64,000 bases of DNA from positions 187,780,388 through 187,844,387 of the forward strand of contig OY986438.1 of assembly GCA_963920525.1 (NCBI GenBank). Reading direction: 5' to 3'. Each line of letters begins with the position of its first letter. Positions within the stretch are counted from its first letter, which is position 1. This DNA is from Dichetophora obliterata (taxonomy: Eukaryota; Arthropoda; Insecta; Diptera; Sciomyzidae). The position numbers were made by a program, and so were the translations under genes. The notes below the pieces were generated by a model. It did no database searches and was not told where the DNA came from. It saw nothing but the letters and a program-made list of their open reading frames with translations. Shown piece by piece: positions 1-11,222 of the stretch.

Positions 1-86
1 AAAATTATAAGGCGGGGAATAAATTACTTTGCGTTATTTTTTTACCACATTATATCGTGTAAAAACTAAACAAATTTTCCAAATAA

Positions 87-1430
87 GCTTCCCTTCATAG
101 ATCTGGCTCCAAGAGAGATGTTTCTAACTATCGAGGAATTGCAAAATTAAGTGCAATCCATAAGTTATTTGAGAAAATCATGACTGATCAATTAACCCAC
201 TCCGTGTCTTCCACCATTTCTGTCTTTCAACATGGTTTTCTGAAGGGTAGGTCCACTACAACAAACCTCTTAGAGCTTACTACGCGTGTTATAAATGGTT
301 TTACTTTGGGACTGCAGACTGATGTTATTTATACGGACTTTAGCAAAGCTTTCGACAGTGTTAATCATAATCTTCTTTTGAAAAAACTCCACCTTATTGG
401 GTTTCCTGTCACATTATTAAATTGGATAAATTCGTATTTATCTAGACGTACTCAAAAGGTTTATATAAGAATTCTCTTTATAAAATATTTCGGTCACTTC
501 TGGCGTTCCTCGGGGTAGTCATCTTAGACCGGTTTTGTTTTTACTATTCATTAATGATCTTCCTTCGGTAATAAAACACTGTAACGTCTTAATGTACGCT
601 GACGACGTGAAACTTTTTCTTTGTTACAAATCACCCGAAGAACGACATCTTTTACAATCTGATCTAATTAGACTTGTGGACTGGTGTAGCTTAAATATAT
701 TAAATCTCAACTTAAACAAATGTAAGCAAATGACATTCTCGCGAAGATCTGCTAATAACATAAATTACACTGTAAATAACACTAACTTAGAAATAGTTTC
801 CAGTTTTCTCGATCTTGGTGTTATAATGGATTCAAAACTTCGCTTCAATCTACACGTTAATATGGTGATAAATAAGGCAAGAGGAGTTCTTGGTTTCATT
901 AAAAGATGGGCTAAAGAATTCAATGATCCCTTTACTACTAAATGATTATATACCACTCTCGTAAGGCCAATTCTTGAATATGCAGTTATATGGAACCCAC
1001 AATATAATGTCTACATCGACGCCATAGAATCCGTTCAAAAACAGTTTTTACTTTTTGCTTTACGTCATAGTCGTTGGAATCCCAATATTATGCTTCCATC
1101 GTATGAAATACACGTTAAGATTATTTTACTACCTTCCCTAAGATGCAGAAGAATGATGCTTAATGTCATGTTTCTGTATAAATTACTTCGTGGCGAGATT
1201 AATTCGGAATATCTTATCTCAGCTCTAAATTTTAACATCCCAAGAAGAGGAACTAGACATTTTCTGTTTTTCAAGTTAAGTCAGTGCAGTTCTAATTACG
1301 TTCTTCATTAACCTTTACGATGTATGTGCAGTGATTTCAATGACAACTTTAACATGATTAATTTTTCTGATTCGGTAGACGTCTTAAAATGGAAAATTAT
1401 ATTACATTTAAAAAATTAAATCAATTTAAC
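87..1430 (+). pseudogene. Non-LTR retrotransposon (LINE) reverse transcriptase, degenerate copy 1
   Basis: The sequence encodes a LINE reverse transcriptase: KRDVSNYRGIAKLS (from about 105), QHGFLKGRSTT, DVIYTDFSKAFDSVNH, then after a one-base frameshift near 480-495 SGVPRGSHLRPVLF and the catalytic MYADDVKLF. The C-terminal thumb region continues to a TAA at 1417-1419, interrupted by in-frame stops at 943-945 and 1309-1311; the second sits in a conserved NEP position, so it looks like GAA changed to TAA. An upstream in-frame stop lies at 84-86. It is related to the element at 34.7-37.3 kb, which carries the same DVIYTDFSKAFD motif. The clade looks like the CR1/Jockey group. It cannot be active. 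Confidence 0.85.
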
Positions 1431-1431
1431 T

Positions 1432-3890
1432 TCATTTGTATTTGTATTTGTATTTATTTATAAGACATTAGTACAAATAAGAACTAAGTTCTTTTACAGT
1501 ACAACAAGTAAAAATACCTATAAATAAGTTAAGATAATAAACAAATTGTTTAGAAATAACAACAAATGAATAACAGTGACTATAAATAAGATAATGAATT
1601 ACATTAGATAATGATTAAGAGATTAATAATAATAAAATCAAAAAAAAAAATATTGTATCAATAAATATAAGAATAATAATATGAATGAAGAAAAAGATTA
1701 TGTAAAGATAAAAGAGAAAGGATAGAAAAATAAATTAAGTTGAAGAAGTTAAGAAGTTGAGAAGTGAGTAAAAATAGATTGCCTAAAATTTTCCGCCCGT
1801 TCGATTTCTCTTAAGTTACGTGGTAACGCATTCCACAGTCTTATGGCATTAATGAAAAAAAGATTGGAAGAAGTTAGAGAGCCATGTCTTGGAACTATAA
1901 GTATCTTACATCTTCTAGACAAACTGAACTGCAGTTTTTCATATAGGTAATAAGGAGTTTTACTATGTGTTATTTTATGAAGGTAGATACAGTTTCTAGC
2001 ATTTAAATAATCAACCAAACTGCACCCAAGTAATGCATTTCTGAAGTGAGAGAGGTGGTCAAACTTTTTTAAGCCGAAAACAAACCGCGTGGCATAGTTA
2101 TATGCAATATTAAGTTTAAGCAGGGAAGATGAGTCGAGTTTACTGTACACCACGTCAGAATATGTTATAACAGGTAAGACAAATTGCTTTACTAGCATTC
2201 GCCTTAGATCAAGCGTACAAATACAAGCAGACATTCTTAAATTTCGCAGGATATAATAAACTTTACTAACAACACTATTAACATGATCAACACAAGATAG
2301 AGAAGAATTCATACAATAACCCAGATTTACAATTTTTGACACAACACTTAGTTTATTTGAGCCAATGTAGAGGTCAGGAATGTTTTTAAGGAAAGATTTA
2401 TTTTTACAGATAGGGAGAATATAAGATTTGGCAGCATTTAGTTGAAGTCCATTGCTAATTGCCCACTGATAAATGTTTCTTAGGTCCTCATTAATTCTGT
2501 AACAGAGGGTATCTAGGAGATCAACACTACTTGAGTGATAGATCTGAATATCGTCCGCATAAGCATGTATAGAAGAATGATTACAAACACCAAAAATATC
2601 ATTTAAAAAGATAGAAAATAAGAGGGGACCAAGGATCGACCCTTGAGGAACACCACTTATTACTGTTTTATAGCTGGAAAATTTTTGTCCGACTTGAACT
2701 TTTTGCAATCTATTAGACAAATAATTTGATATGAGACTCACCGCACTATCACTAAACCCAAAGAAAGACTTGAGTTTCAGACATAAATATTTGTGGCTTA
2801 CCTTGTCAAATGCTTTTGAGAAATCTAATAAGCAAAGTAACGAAATCGCACCAGAGTCGTATGCAGGCCGTAAATCATCTATAACCTTAACTACTGCTGA
2901 ATTACACCCGTGCCCTAACCGAAAGCCAGATTGAAATGGAGACAAGAGCTTATTTTCATGTAAGAATTTATTGATTTGTAGGCTTATTATTTTCTCACAG
3001 ACCTTGGATAACGGAGACAGTATACTTATGGGCCTGAAATGATTAGGACTAGATGGATTCAACTTTTTTCCACAGGTAGCACAATTGCAGTTTTCCATGT
3101 TGCTGGGAATGTTGAAGATATAAGGCAGTGATTAATTATATGTGTTAATGGTCTAATTATATGTGGTAAGATTATTTTAATAAATTTAATCGGAACACCA
3201 TCTTCTCCTATTGCATTTGATTTTATTTGCATAACACATTTTCCAATATCTAGTTCACTAACAGGTGTAAATTCAAAGAGATTAGGAACATGAAGCTGTG
3301 TAAGGGAAATCGTGTTATTGCTAAAATTAGAGGTATTATCTAAGAAAATATTATTTAGTAAGTCTGGATCAATTTGACATGCCATGGTTGTCTTATTACG
3401 TACTCCTAGTCTTTTTATATTATTCCACAGAGTTTTATTAGGAAGAGAAAGATTCAATTTGGAAGAGAAGTATCGGGACTTGGACAGTCTGGTAATATTG
3501 ACAGCCGCATTTCGGGCCATTCTGTAAATCTCCCAGTTAGCTGAAGATGGGTTGATTTTCCAAAGCTTGTGCAGTTTATTTCTTTTGTTTATGGCATTAA
3601 GGACATCCTGCGAGAACCATGGACAAGATGAATTTTTCACTGTTATTGTGCGGATAGGAACATGCTTATCGAACAAAAATTTGACAGGGCTTAAAAGGGA
3701 ACTAAGTTTGTCATCCACAGTACTGAGTTGCCAGCAATCATTGAATGAGAACATAGACACATCAAGAAGCAAGGAGGAATAATTAATATTTTTAAAATCA
3801 CTATACAAAAACGACGTAGAAGTCACATTACGAGATAGATTTACATTTAACGTGCAGAAGATTAAATCGTGATCAGATATTAAATATACT
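1432..3890 (-). pseudogene. Non-LTR retrotransposon, 5'-truncated, endonuclease C-terminus plus reverse transcriptase
   Basis: On the minus strand the end of an APE endonuclease is readable (YLISDHDLIF, about 3845-3880; SDH is the last endonuclease motif), then a linker, then the reverse transcriptase (NHFRPISILSPLSK, LLDFSKAFDKVSH, SGVPQGSILGPLLF, catalytic HAYADDIQIY) and a C-terminal region ending with a stop next to 1749. A one-base indel in an A-run near 3066-3071 splits the frame. The 3' end (1432-1460) has a short TACAAA-type repeat tail and abuts the 3' end of the + strand LINE. 5' truncation at about 3890 is typical of target-primed reverse transcription. It is a different, less related lineage from copy 1. 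Confidence 0.85.
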
Positions 3891-3894
3891 TAAA

Positions 3895-4955
3895 TACGCG
3901 TTTGTTATATATTAAATTTTTAAATTCCGCTGAAAAGCCAATTAATGTGCTTAGTGGAAAATCCTATTTGCCAATAGGGGGTATGTTTAGGACGTAGGTA
4001 CATTCCGGCTGATCCGCGCAGGATCTAGAATGTAAATCGTGCATGCGTATAGGTCGGGTATACGTATCTTTGGAAGATACCTCCAGGCGAATCCAAAAAA
4101 AAAAGAAAAAATAAAAAAAAGCTCATTTTGGTAAACAATGTGTAGACTTATAATACAAACAGATTAAAATATAAAAGAAATTAAAATCAGTCGGTAAGCT
4201 TATTTGCATAGTGTGGACCGTTTTGAAAAAGTATGTTTCCTGCAATTATTTCTAAGAGAATTTTTTGTTTCACAAATTTAATCATATTGTGCAATCTATT
4301 GAAGTTTTCGTTTTTACATACGCACTTGCAACGATTGCACAAATTAATCATTTACAAACTATCAATTATGTAATTTATTTTCTAAACGAATTTGCAAAAA
4401 GTTATCCAAAATCGTAACCAGTGCACGCTTAACTGTATTTTTTAAAGCATGCAAAATTAATGCGCTGCAACAGGCAAAAACGCAAATCTGCAAGGATTTG
4501 CTTGCAAATTCAAATGTCGACAGACATGTGCACTAAAAATGCAATTAATAAATGTAAATTTAAGCTTCATCTCGAGTACGAGAAATTAAAAAAAAAAAAA
4601 AAAATTGTCGAAACTAATTTCAAACATTTACAAATGTGAAATGTGTACATGAATTTACTGTCTGTCTATTTGTAGATAAAATTCACATGGAAATAGTTTC
4701 AAAAAGGATTGCGTATTTAACGAATTGTTTTGGTGTGCTAATTTAAGCAGCTTAATTTTATGTTTGCAATTAAAATGGAATTTATTTGCACAGGTTTTTA
4801 AAAGCATGTTTTTTTATAAATGCTTACATTTAAGCTAAATTTTGGATAGGTTTTAAGCTTTTGCTTTTTTTTTAATTTTTTTGTTAGCACTGTACATTGT
4901 TATGTTAATTTAAGCCCTGCTGATAAGCACAACTCTAGCATAGCTGTAACTATAT
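3895..4955. other. AT-rich stretch, no gene recognised
   Basis: I see no exon or transposon terminus. A GC-richer patch lies at 3960-4090, followed by an A-rich run at 4096-4125. Runs of A occur at 4588-4605 and the word TTTGCAA recurs. Confidence 0.5.
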
Positions 4956-4964
4956 CTTTTGTGC

Positions 4965-5007
4965 TTGTGTGTTGTGTGTGTGTGTGTGTGTATCTGTGTG
5001 TTTGTCT
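4965..5007. repeat. (GT)n microsatellite
   Basis: This is an imperfect GT dinucleotide tract with TGTGTGTG runs interrupted by TT and ATC. The small cysteine-rich frame over it is a by-product of the repeat. Confidence 0.9.
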
Positions 5008-6345
5008 ATTACATCCTTCCGATGCGATATTTTTCCCTCTTAAACTTCGTGCTTTACATATTTCGGACATTAAACAACAAAAGCCCTAAAAAAATGAAAA
5101 AAAGTATATATATATTAAGGATTAATGCAGCAACCAGACAAGCACACACATAGCACTTTTCATTGTCCTGGCTGTGCACACAAACTTTCAACTCACGCTA
5201 CCACTTCTCCTACCAGACAATGCAAATTTGTTCTGCAATCACAGAATTCGGTGCAAATTTAATGTTAAGCTTATAAAAGCCTTCTTTAAATGGGCTTCAA
5301 TTGTTCGAGTTTCCCTTTGTCGCTTCCTACTTTCCCCTCCCTTCACCCTACCATTACTAGCTGCCTTTTTTTCATGACCCAAACAATGCCATAAAATATC
5401 CTCGCAGTGTGCTGCATTTTGCGCGCACACAAATTGATGCGGTTTGCAGCTGCACAAATTGTAACCGGAAGTGGCAGCCATTTTAATGCTCTGCAGGTTT
5501 TTTAAAGTCGCCTTTGTTATGTTTGGATATACACTCTCCTTTTTTTTCGTGCACTTTGTAAGCAAGTAAAGATATATTTTTAAATTTGCATATTTTTTAC
5601 AAAAACAAAAATGTACCTCCATTTGCAAGAACTGTAAAAATATAATATTAAACACTCATTTAAAGCTTATGTAGCACACAATTTTCCTTGCAAAAATTCA
5701 GCAAAAATCTTTTACACAATTTTCCTACTTAGTAGAAGGCGCGCCTAAAGTGCCAACTTGAATGTCTTAAGTGCACTTTGCAGTGCAACAGCAACACTTG
5801 GCTAGTGAAAATAAAAACAAAACAACGCGCCATAAATGGGCAAAAAAAAATTATTTTTATTGTTCCATTTAAGTTGTTGCTATTGCTGTTGGTTATTGAG
5901 CAAACTGCTGTGCTAATGTTTTCACATATCCAACATTTTCTTATTTCTCATGGTTTTTTTTTTTATTTTGCTACTTTATGCGCCATTATTTGGCGACAAA
6001 GTTAAAAAAAAAAAACAACGATAACTAAGAATTAATAGCCGCCCATTTTGAGTTGCAAAAATGGCAAAAGAAAATGGCGTCGGCTCATAAAAAGTCATCA
6101 CATTTAATGTTGCACACGATTATAAAGGCGCCAAAGCGAATTTGTTTTTAGCTCTACTCTAAAACAGCGGATGTTGAGCTGAGCGATTTAAGAAAGTGAA
6201 GTATTTATTTTATTTTTGCTCAAAAAATAGTGCCGCTTTATGTAAGAATTTTGTCTATGTGCACATAAAAACGGGTAAAGAATTATCTTTGACTGAACCG
6301 AAGTTAAAATAACCCCACTTTCTTATTTTAGTTTATACGAAGTCT
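5008..6345. other. AT-rich intron-like stretch, no gene recognised
   Basis: Nothing with coding statistics or splice-site pairs was found on either strand. The longer open frames lack any family motif. TTTGCAA-type words continue from the upstream stretch. Confidence 0.45.
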
Positions 6346-6349
6346 TGAA

Positions 6350-6930
6350 TGTTGTCTTTTTTTGATGACGTCACTTTTATAAGGCCTTGTTTTTATCCAA
6401 ATATTTCACATTTGGAACTCAGAGTCCCTTTTATTTATTAAAGCTTATGTGCATAATATTAACTCAAGCATTAATTTTCTTGTAATTTATAAAGGCTTTA
6501 CTATTATGATGGCGTCACTTTGTATGGGAGGTAGGCGGAATTTTCAGTGCTTTTTTTAACAATTTCCCGGCTCTAGTACATATTAAATCTATTTGCCTAA
6601 TATGTATACCTTTATACTAATTTTTTTTGGAATTTAAGGATATTTTACGGTTTTTAAAAAGTCGCTTTGTGAGGGAGGTAGTCGTGGTTTTCATTTGATT
6701 TTTACAAATTTCATACTAAAAAAGTATATTAAGAGTTGAAGCCTATGTGCCAAATTCATATGATTAATTTTTGTTGAATTTTAACAGATTATATCGTTTT
6801 GGTAAAATCACCTTGTATAGGAGGTAGGCGTGGTTTTAAACCAATTTTGCTAATTTTCTTACTTGTTCTGTATTTTTAATATAAAGCTTGAATTTTGTTA
6901 CCTTAGCTTTAAAATTACGGCTTTTATCGT
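6350..6930 (+). repeat. Four degenerate ~148-bp tandem repeat units
   Basis: The module GTCACTTTGTATGGGAGGTA followed by GGCGTGG and a T-rich part recurs at about 6365, 6509, 6659 and 6806, a spacing near 148 bases, with heavy divergence. The array ends in a CGACAGACAGATGAACAG tract (6937-6957). Similar GGAGG/GGCGTGG-centred repeats are widespread in fly introns. Confidence 0.65.
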
Positions 6931-6964
6931 GATCACCGACAGACAGATGAACAGACAGACTTGA

Positions 6965-7645
6965 CTAAATCGACGCAGAAAGTGATGTTGATCAAGAAAA
7001 TATAAGCTTTTTGCTAAAAAAAGACCGCTCAGGAAATTGGCATATGCGTAAAAACTGTCGGAAGGACCACAAAACGATGCAAGTAGAAAAAGCGGTCCAA
7101 CGAACCAGAATTGGTTTGTGAAGAATTCAGGCACTTCGGTACGTGATGCAATATTAAAAGCATCAACTGAACCGATTAAAAAATTTTACAACCATATGTT
7201 GTTGGCAAAAAGTACCTGATAGGTCAGAAAAAAAAGACTCTGAAGCTAAGAAGGGGGCTCAAAAACTGTATCGCGAGTACTTAACCAAATTTTACTGCGT
7301 GATCATGGACGATAAAACGTACTGCAAAGCAGATTTCAAGCAGTTGCGTGGTCATATATATTTTATTACGATTAAAAAAGGTGGAGTATCCTTGAAATTT
7401 ACAACACGAAAGCATACCAAATTTCCAGAGAAATATATGGTTTGGCAGGCCATTTGCAGATGTGGCTTTCGGAGCAAGGAATTTGTGACAGATCGCACCG
7501 TCAGCATCGAAATTCACATCGGAGAGTGTCTGAAGTGGCCTTTTATATTTCAGCACCAAGGTTCAGTGCTATTTTGGCCAGACCTAGCAACAGCTCACTA
7601 CGCCCAGAAGACGATTGATTGGAATGGAATTTTAAAGTGCTTTTT
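6965..7645 (+). pseudogene. Tc1/mariner-superfamily transposase fragment
   Basis: Broken frames give a helix-turn-helix-like AQEIGICVKTVGRTTKRC at about 7030-7085. A longer intact stretch (7299-7640) has the catalytic VIMDDKTY, FPEKYMVWQAICRCG and the second acidic motif FWPDLATAHY, ending at NGILK. The third catalytic residue is missing because homology stops at about 7640, near the foldback element that starts about 7705. This is the IS630/Tc1/mariner DDE/D transposase architecture. Several stops upstream make it a dead copy. Confidence 0.75.
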
Positions 7646-7704
7646 TTTTTGGGTGCAGATCAAATGTAGGTTTATTTTACAATGTTCCTTTAATAACACA
7701 GTAC

Positions 7705-8278
7705 AACAAAATCAAATTTTTTTGAGTAAATCGATTTTTAAGTTTCGAAGGACCATGGAGGTTCACTTGTAATGTAATACTAGTATAAAAATTTCTATAA
7801 AAACAGAATGGGTAAACCGATTTTAATGCTTGAACCAGCATTGAAAAGTGAATTCAATTTGGATTTTTTCTTTTTAAAAAAACAATTTTTTTCCGCTAGA
7901 TGGCGCTTTAATTTTCATGTAAAGTTAAAAAATAACCAAAAATGTACGAAATTCATTTAAAATACAATGTTGTTAATTTTTAACACAAAATAATAGTTAC
8001 GATTTCATATTAATTTTTGCATTTTTACATTACATTTACATTACCTTACATTTTTGGTTATTTTTTAACTTTACATGAAAATTAAAGCGCCATCTAGCGG
8101 AGAAAAAAAATGTTTTTTTAATAAAAAAAATCCAAATTCCCTTTTCAAAACTGGCTCAAGCATTAAAATCGGTTCACCCATTCTGTTTTTATAGAAATTT
8201 TTTTTAATAGTATTACATTACAAATGCACCTCCACGGTCCTTCGAAACTTAAAAATCGATTTTTCTCAAAATTCTGAC
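7705..8278. mobile_element. Foldback/MITE element with ~240-bp arms
   Basis: The left arm (7705-7950) and the right arm (about 8038-8278) are inverted copies sharing TTTCGAAGGACC, AACAGAATGGGTAAACCGAT, CGCTAGATGGCGCTTTAATT and AAAAAATAACCAAAAATGTA, around an unpaired centre of about 90 bases. It contains no coding frame of its own. It abuts the broken end of the Tc1/mariner transposase fragment. Exact termini and target duplication are unclear. Confidence 0.8.
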
Positions 8279-8437
8279 GTGCTGCAGCAAAACGCCGAGA
8301 CACGTATTTCTTCATTTTAAGCCTTTTTTCATATTCTGTTAACATTTCTCATGTGTACTAACCACTTTCGTACTGTGTAATAAACAAAAATAATAACTTT
8401 TTTAGAAAAAAATCATTGGTTCTTGTGCTATAAGATT

Positions 8438-8530
8438 TGCTGCCTCGTTAGTCTAGTGGTAGCGCGCTTGGTCTAGTCTAGTGGTCTAGTGGTCACCCAG
8501 GTATCCCGGGTTTGAATCATCGTCGGATCA
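8438..8530 (+). other. tRNA-like module (SINE head or tRNA pseudogene) with internal triplication
   Basis: A box A-like TTAGTCTAGTGGTAGCGC (8449-8466) and a box B-like GGGTTTGAATC (8508-8518) occur in the right order. Between them GTCTAGTGGTC is repeated, lengthening the body beyond a true tRNA. The arms do not give a convincing acceptor stem. A T7 tract follows at about 8553. I infer a tRNA-derived SINE head or pseudogene rather than a working tRNA. Confidence 0.5.
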
Positions 8531-8699
8531 TGCATGGTCCAACGCTTTAACCTTTTTTTCCTACTTTCTAATCAAAAGAACTTAAAAAGAAATCAATTTA
8601 CGACGAAAAAGTTGTAGTTGTTGGTGGGTGGAATGTTTGTTTAGAGGAACGCTTCGTAACTTGATTTGACTGAGGTTTCCCATGTTTCTACAACTTTCT

Positions 8700-9160
8700 G
8701 TCACATTAAGACGCTGCACAAAAGATTCACTTGATTACTCCCTTCTTTCATTCTGTGGTAGCAGAACCAATAATTTGAGCTCTTGATAAAGCTTGTAAGA
8801 CGTTTGACGCTTGTCCTTGACAGGTCGTCAAGCTCAGAAAAGAAGAATGACCCTAGATATATGCCTTCTTCTAGCAAGCGCGGGACAGGAACATAAAAAA
8901 TGGGAGATGGTTTCTTCCTCCTCCTCGTCCCTGCAGCTTCTGCAGAAGTCGTTTGTGATGACTCCCAGTCTGGAGGCATTTCTGCCTATTAAGCAGTGCC
9001 CTGTGGTAACGGCCAATAGCGTGGATACCTCTGATCTTCCCAACGAAAGAAGGGCTCTCGATCACTTTGGGTCTAGAGTCGGCCAGATAAGCCTTGTTTT
9101 TCTGCATGTTGAGAGTTCAGCCCATCTTGAGTTGGCTTTAGATGTGGTATACTCATTAAC
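8700..9160 (-). pseudogene. LINE 3' fragment (C-terminal zinc-knuckle region)
   Basis: Minus-strand frames read KANSRWAELSTCRKTRLIWP, then GHCLIGRNASRLGV and the Cys/His cluster CRSC-HFLCSCPALARRR. They align motif by motif with the end of the LINE at 9407-11222 (GHCLIGAHALRLGV, CRCEEEVENVQHLLCECPAL). One in-frame stop after LDPK and frame breaks near the 3' end show decay. It is a second, divergent member of the RNase H-bearing LINE lineage. Confidence 0.75.
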
Positions 9161-9406
9161 CTATTAATGACAACGTATGATATATGAGCTGCTCAGAGCA
9201 CAAGTGGCATAAGTCCATTTTTGGTAGTTTTGAGAAAATCGAACACTTAGAAAAATTCTTATGATAAATTCCAAGTTTGAAGAACTCAGTTTTGCTTATA
9301 AGCTAGGTCAAGATCATAAATGGAGCTATTCATATCGTAAAAAATAAACTTAATAATATCCAACAATGATGCAGAAAATTGCATATTAGTAAACAATTTT
9401 GGACTT

Positions 9407-11222
9407 AGGTTAGGTTAGGTTAGGTAATGGCGGCTGAGCCGATAGACGACTCGTACACTTAGGCCAGTGCAGGCCCGTTGTGCTACCACATGATCTCTTT
9501 AAAAACCTAATAGAGATTTCCCTCCTGAAACCAGTTCGAGCGGATAATGAATTTGAGGATATGCTTGATTTCCAGAATTGAGACAAGTCCATTTAAAAAG
9601 GGAAGGCCCTGAGTTGCCATTCTCCTTTTAGCTAGAGCCGGTGCAGGCCCGTTGTGATACCACATGATCTCTTTAAAAACCTAATAGAGATTTCCCTCCT
9701 GAAAACAGTTCGAGCGGATAATGAATTTGAGGATATGCTTGATTTCCAGGCATGAGACAAGTCCATTTAAAAAGGGAAGGCCCAGAGTTGCCATTCTCCT
9801 TTTAGCTAGAGCCGGACATTCGCAGAGGAGGTGCTGAACGTTTTCTACCTCCTCCTCACATCTGCAGCTTCCGCAAAAACCGTTTGATGCAACTCCCAAC
9901 CGAAGGGCATGCGCTCCGATCAGGCAGTGACCCGTTAGGATTCCTACTATTTTTGACAGGTTTACCCTGCTTAACTCAAGCAGTGAGTTGGTGCGTTTTA
10001 AGTCGTAGGTAGGCCATGTTAGCTTAGTTATCCTACATGTATCAAGGCGTTCCCAGCGTTCTTGTGCAAGACCTAGGGATCTGTTCTTGCACTGGAGTTT
10101 ATAGGAGGAAATGGGTATACCAATAAAGTCCTCATTTAAGAGGGTGTTAGAGGTCGTACCCTTCCTTGTCAATTCGTCGGCCAAATTGTTGCCCTCGATA
10201 TCCCTGTGTCCGGGTACCCATATAAGGTGAATCCTGAGTAGCCTTGCCATCTCGTTAAGAGATTTGCGGCACTCAGTGAGAGTTTTAGAGTTGTCAATAT
10301 TTGAGTTCAGTGCTTTCAGTGCAGCTTGGCTATCTGAAAAGATGGAAATACTTTTTCCTTCAAGGTCTTTTTGACCTAGAATCCTAGTGGTTTCGTGAAT
10401 AGCCATCATTTCCGCTTGGTAGACACTACAATAGTTAGGAAGTCTAAAGGACGCTTCGATTTCGAGATCCTGGGAGTAGATACCTCCCCCTACTTGTTCT
10501 CGAAGTTTGGATCCATCTGTGAAGATTTTTATGGCGGAGGTTTTAAGGGGGATTTTGTTTGCCCAGTCTAGCCGTGAAGGGATGAAAACTGCATAGTTAT
10601 TTTCAAGATTTAAGCACGGCACACAGTAGTCTGTTTTGTCGGGTGCAGACGAGTTCAGAATAATTGTGTGGCCGCAGTTTTTACCTATCCAAATACCAGA
10701 TTCTCTAAGTCTCAGGGCTGCTGTGTTGGCACATTCCCTGGCAAAGATATCGAGAGGAGGAAAGTGAAGCATGACATTGAGGGCGCTAGTTGGTGTTGAG
10801 GACAGTGCCCCCGTAATACAAAGACCTGCGCTTCTTTGCACCTTTGCAAACTTCTGAAGTGCGGATGCCTTATCAAGGGCCCTCCACCATACCAGTGAGC
10901 CATACATTAGTATGGGGCGGACAATTGCTGTGTAAATCCAGCGTACTATTTTGGGGGAGAAACCCCATTTTTTACCTATAGCTTTTTTACAGGCAAATAG
11001 TGCTATGTTTGCCTTTTTAACACGTTCCTTAATGTTAACATTCCAGATAAGCTTCTTATCCAGAATAACTCCTAGGTATTTCGTGCTGTCGCTAAAGAGC
11101 AACCTCGTGCCGTTCAGACGCGGAGGTTCTAAGTTGGGGGTTTTATATTTCCTAGTGAAAAGAATGATATCTGTTTTCTAGGGGTTTACACTTAAACCAC
11201 ACGTGGATGCCCATCTCGAGAG
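9407..11222 (-). mobile_element. 5'-truncated LINE with RNase H, inserted in the foldback element
   Basis: The minus-strand frame 9681-11102 covers the reverse-transcriptase thumb, an RNase H domain (FTDGSK; QAEMMAIHE; FSDSQAALKAL; WVPGH; NLADELTRKG) and a C-terminal Cys/His knuckle (CGSC...HLLCECPAL). This order fits RNase H-bearing LINE clades (I/R1/LOA/Jockey group). Reading continues upstream to about 11222 with a TAG at 11178-11180. The 3' tail is four TTAGG units (9403-9424, + strand). The flanks AATTTTGGACTT (9395-9406) and AATTTGGACTT (11223-11233) are a target-site duplication, so the element integrated into a foldback unit. Confidence 0.85.
9467..9814 (-). repeat. 174-bp tandem duplication of the LINE 3' end
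   Basis: 9467-9640 and 9641-9814 are near-identical copies starting GTGCAGGCCCGTTGTG and ending AGCTAGAGCCG, spaced exactly 174 bases. The duplicated part holds the last codons of the LINE frame and the start of its 3' UTR, so one copy is a redundant C-terminus. Confidence 0.85.

Noticed and set aside
8438..8530. A working tRNA gene
   Set aside because: The GTCTAGTGGTC part is repeated and the acceptor arm does not pair.
9401..9426. (TTAGG)4 as a telomere remnant
   Set aside because: It is the 3' tail of a LINE with a target duplication next to it, and flies do not use TTAGG telomeres.
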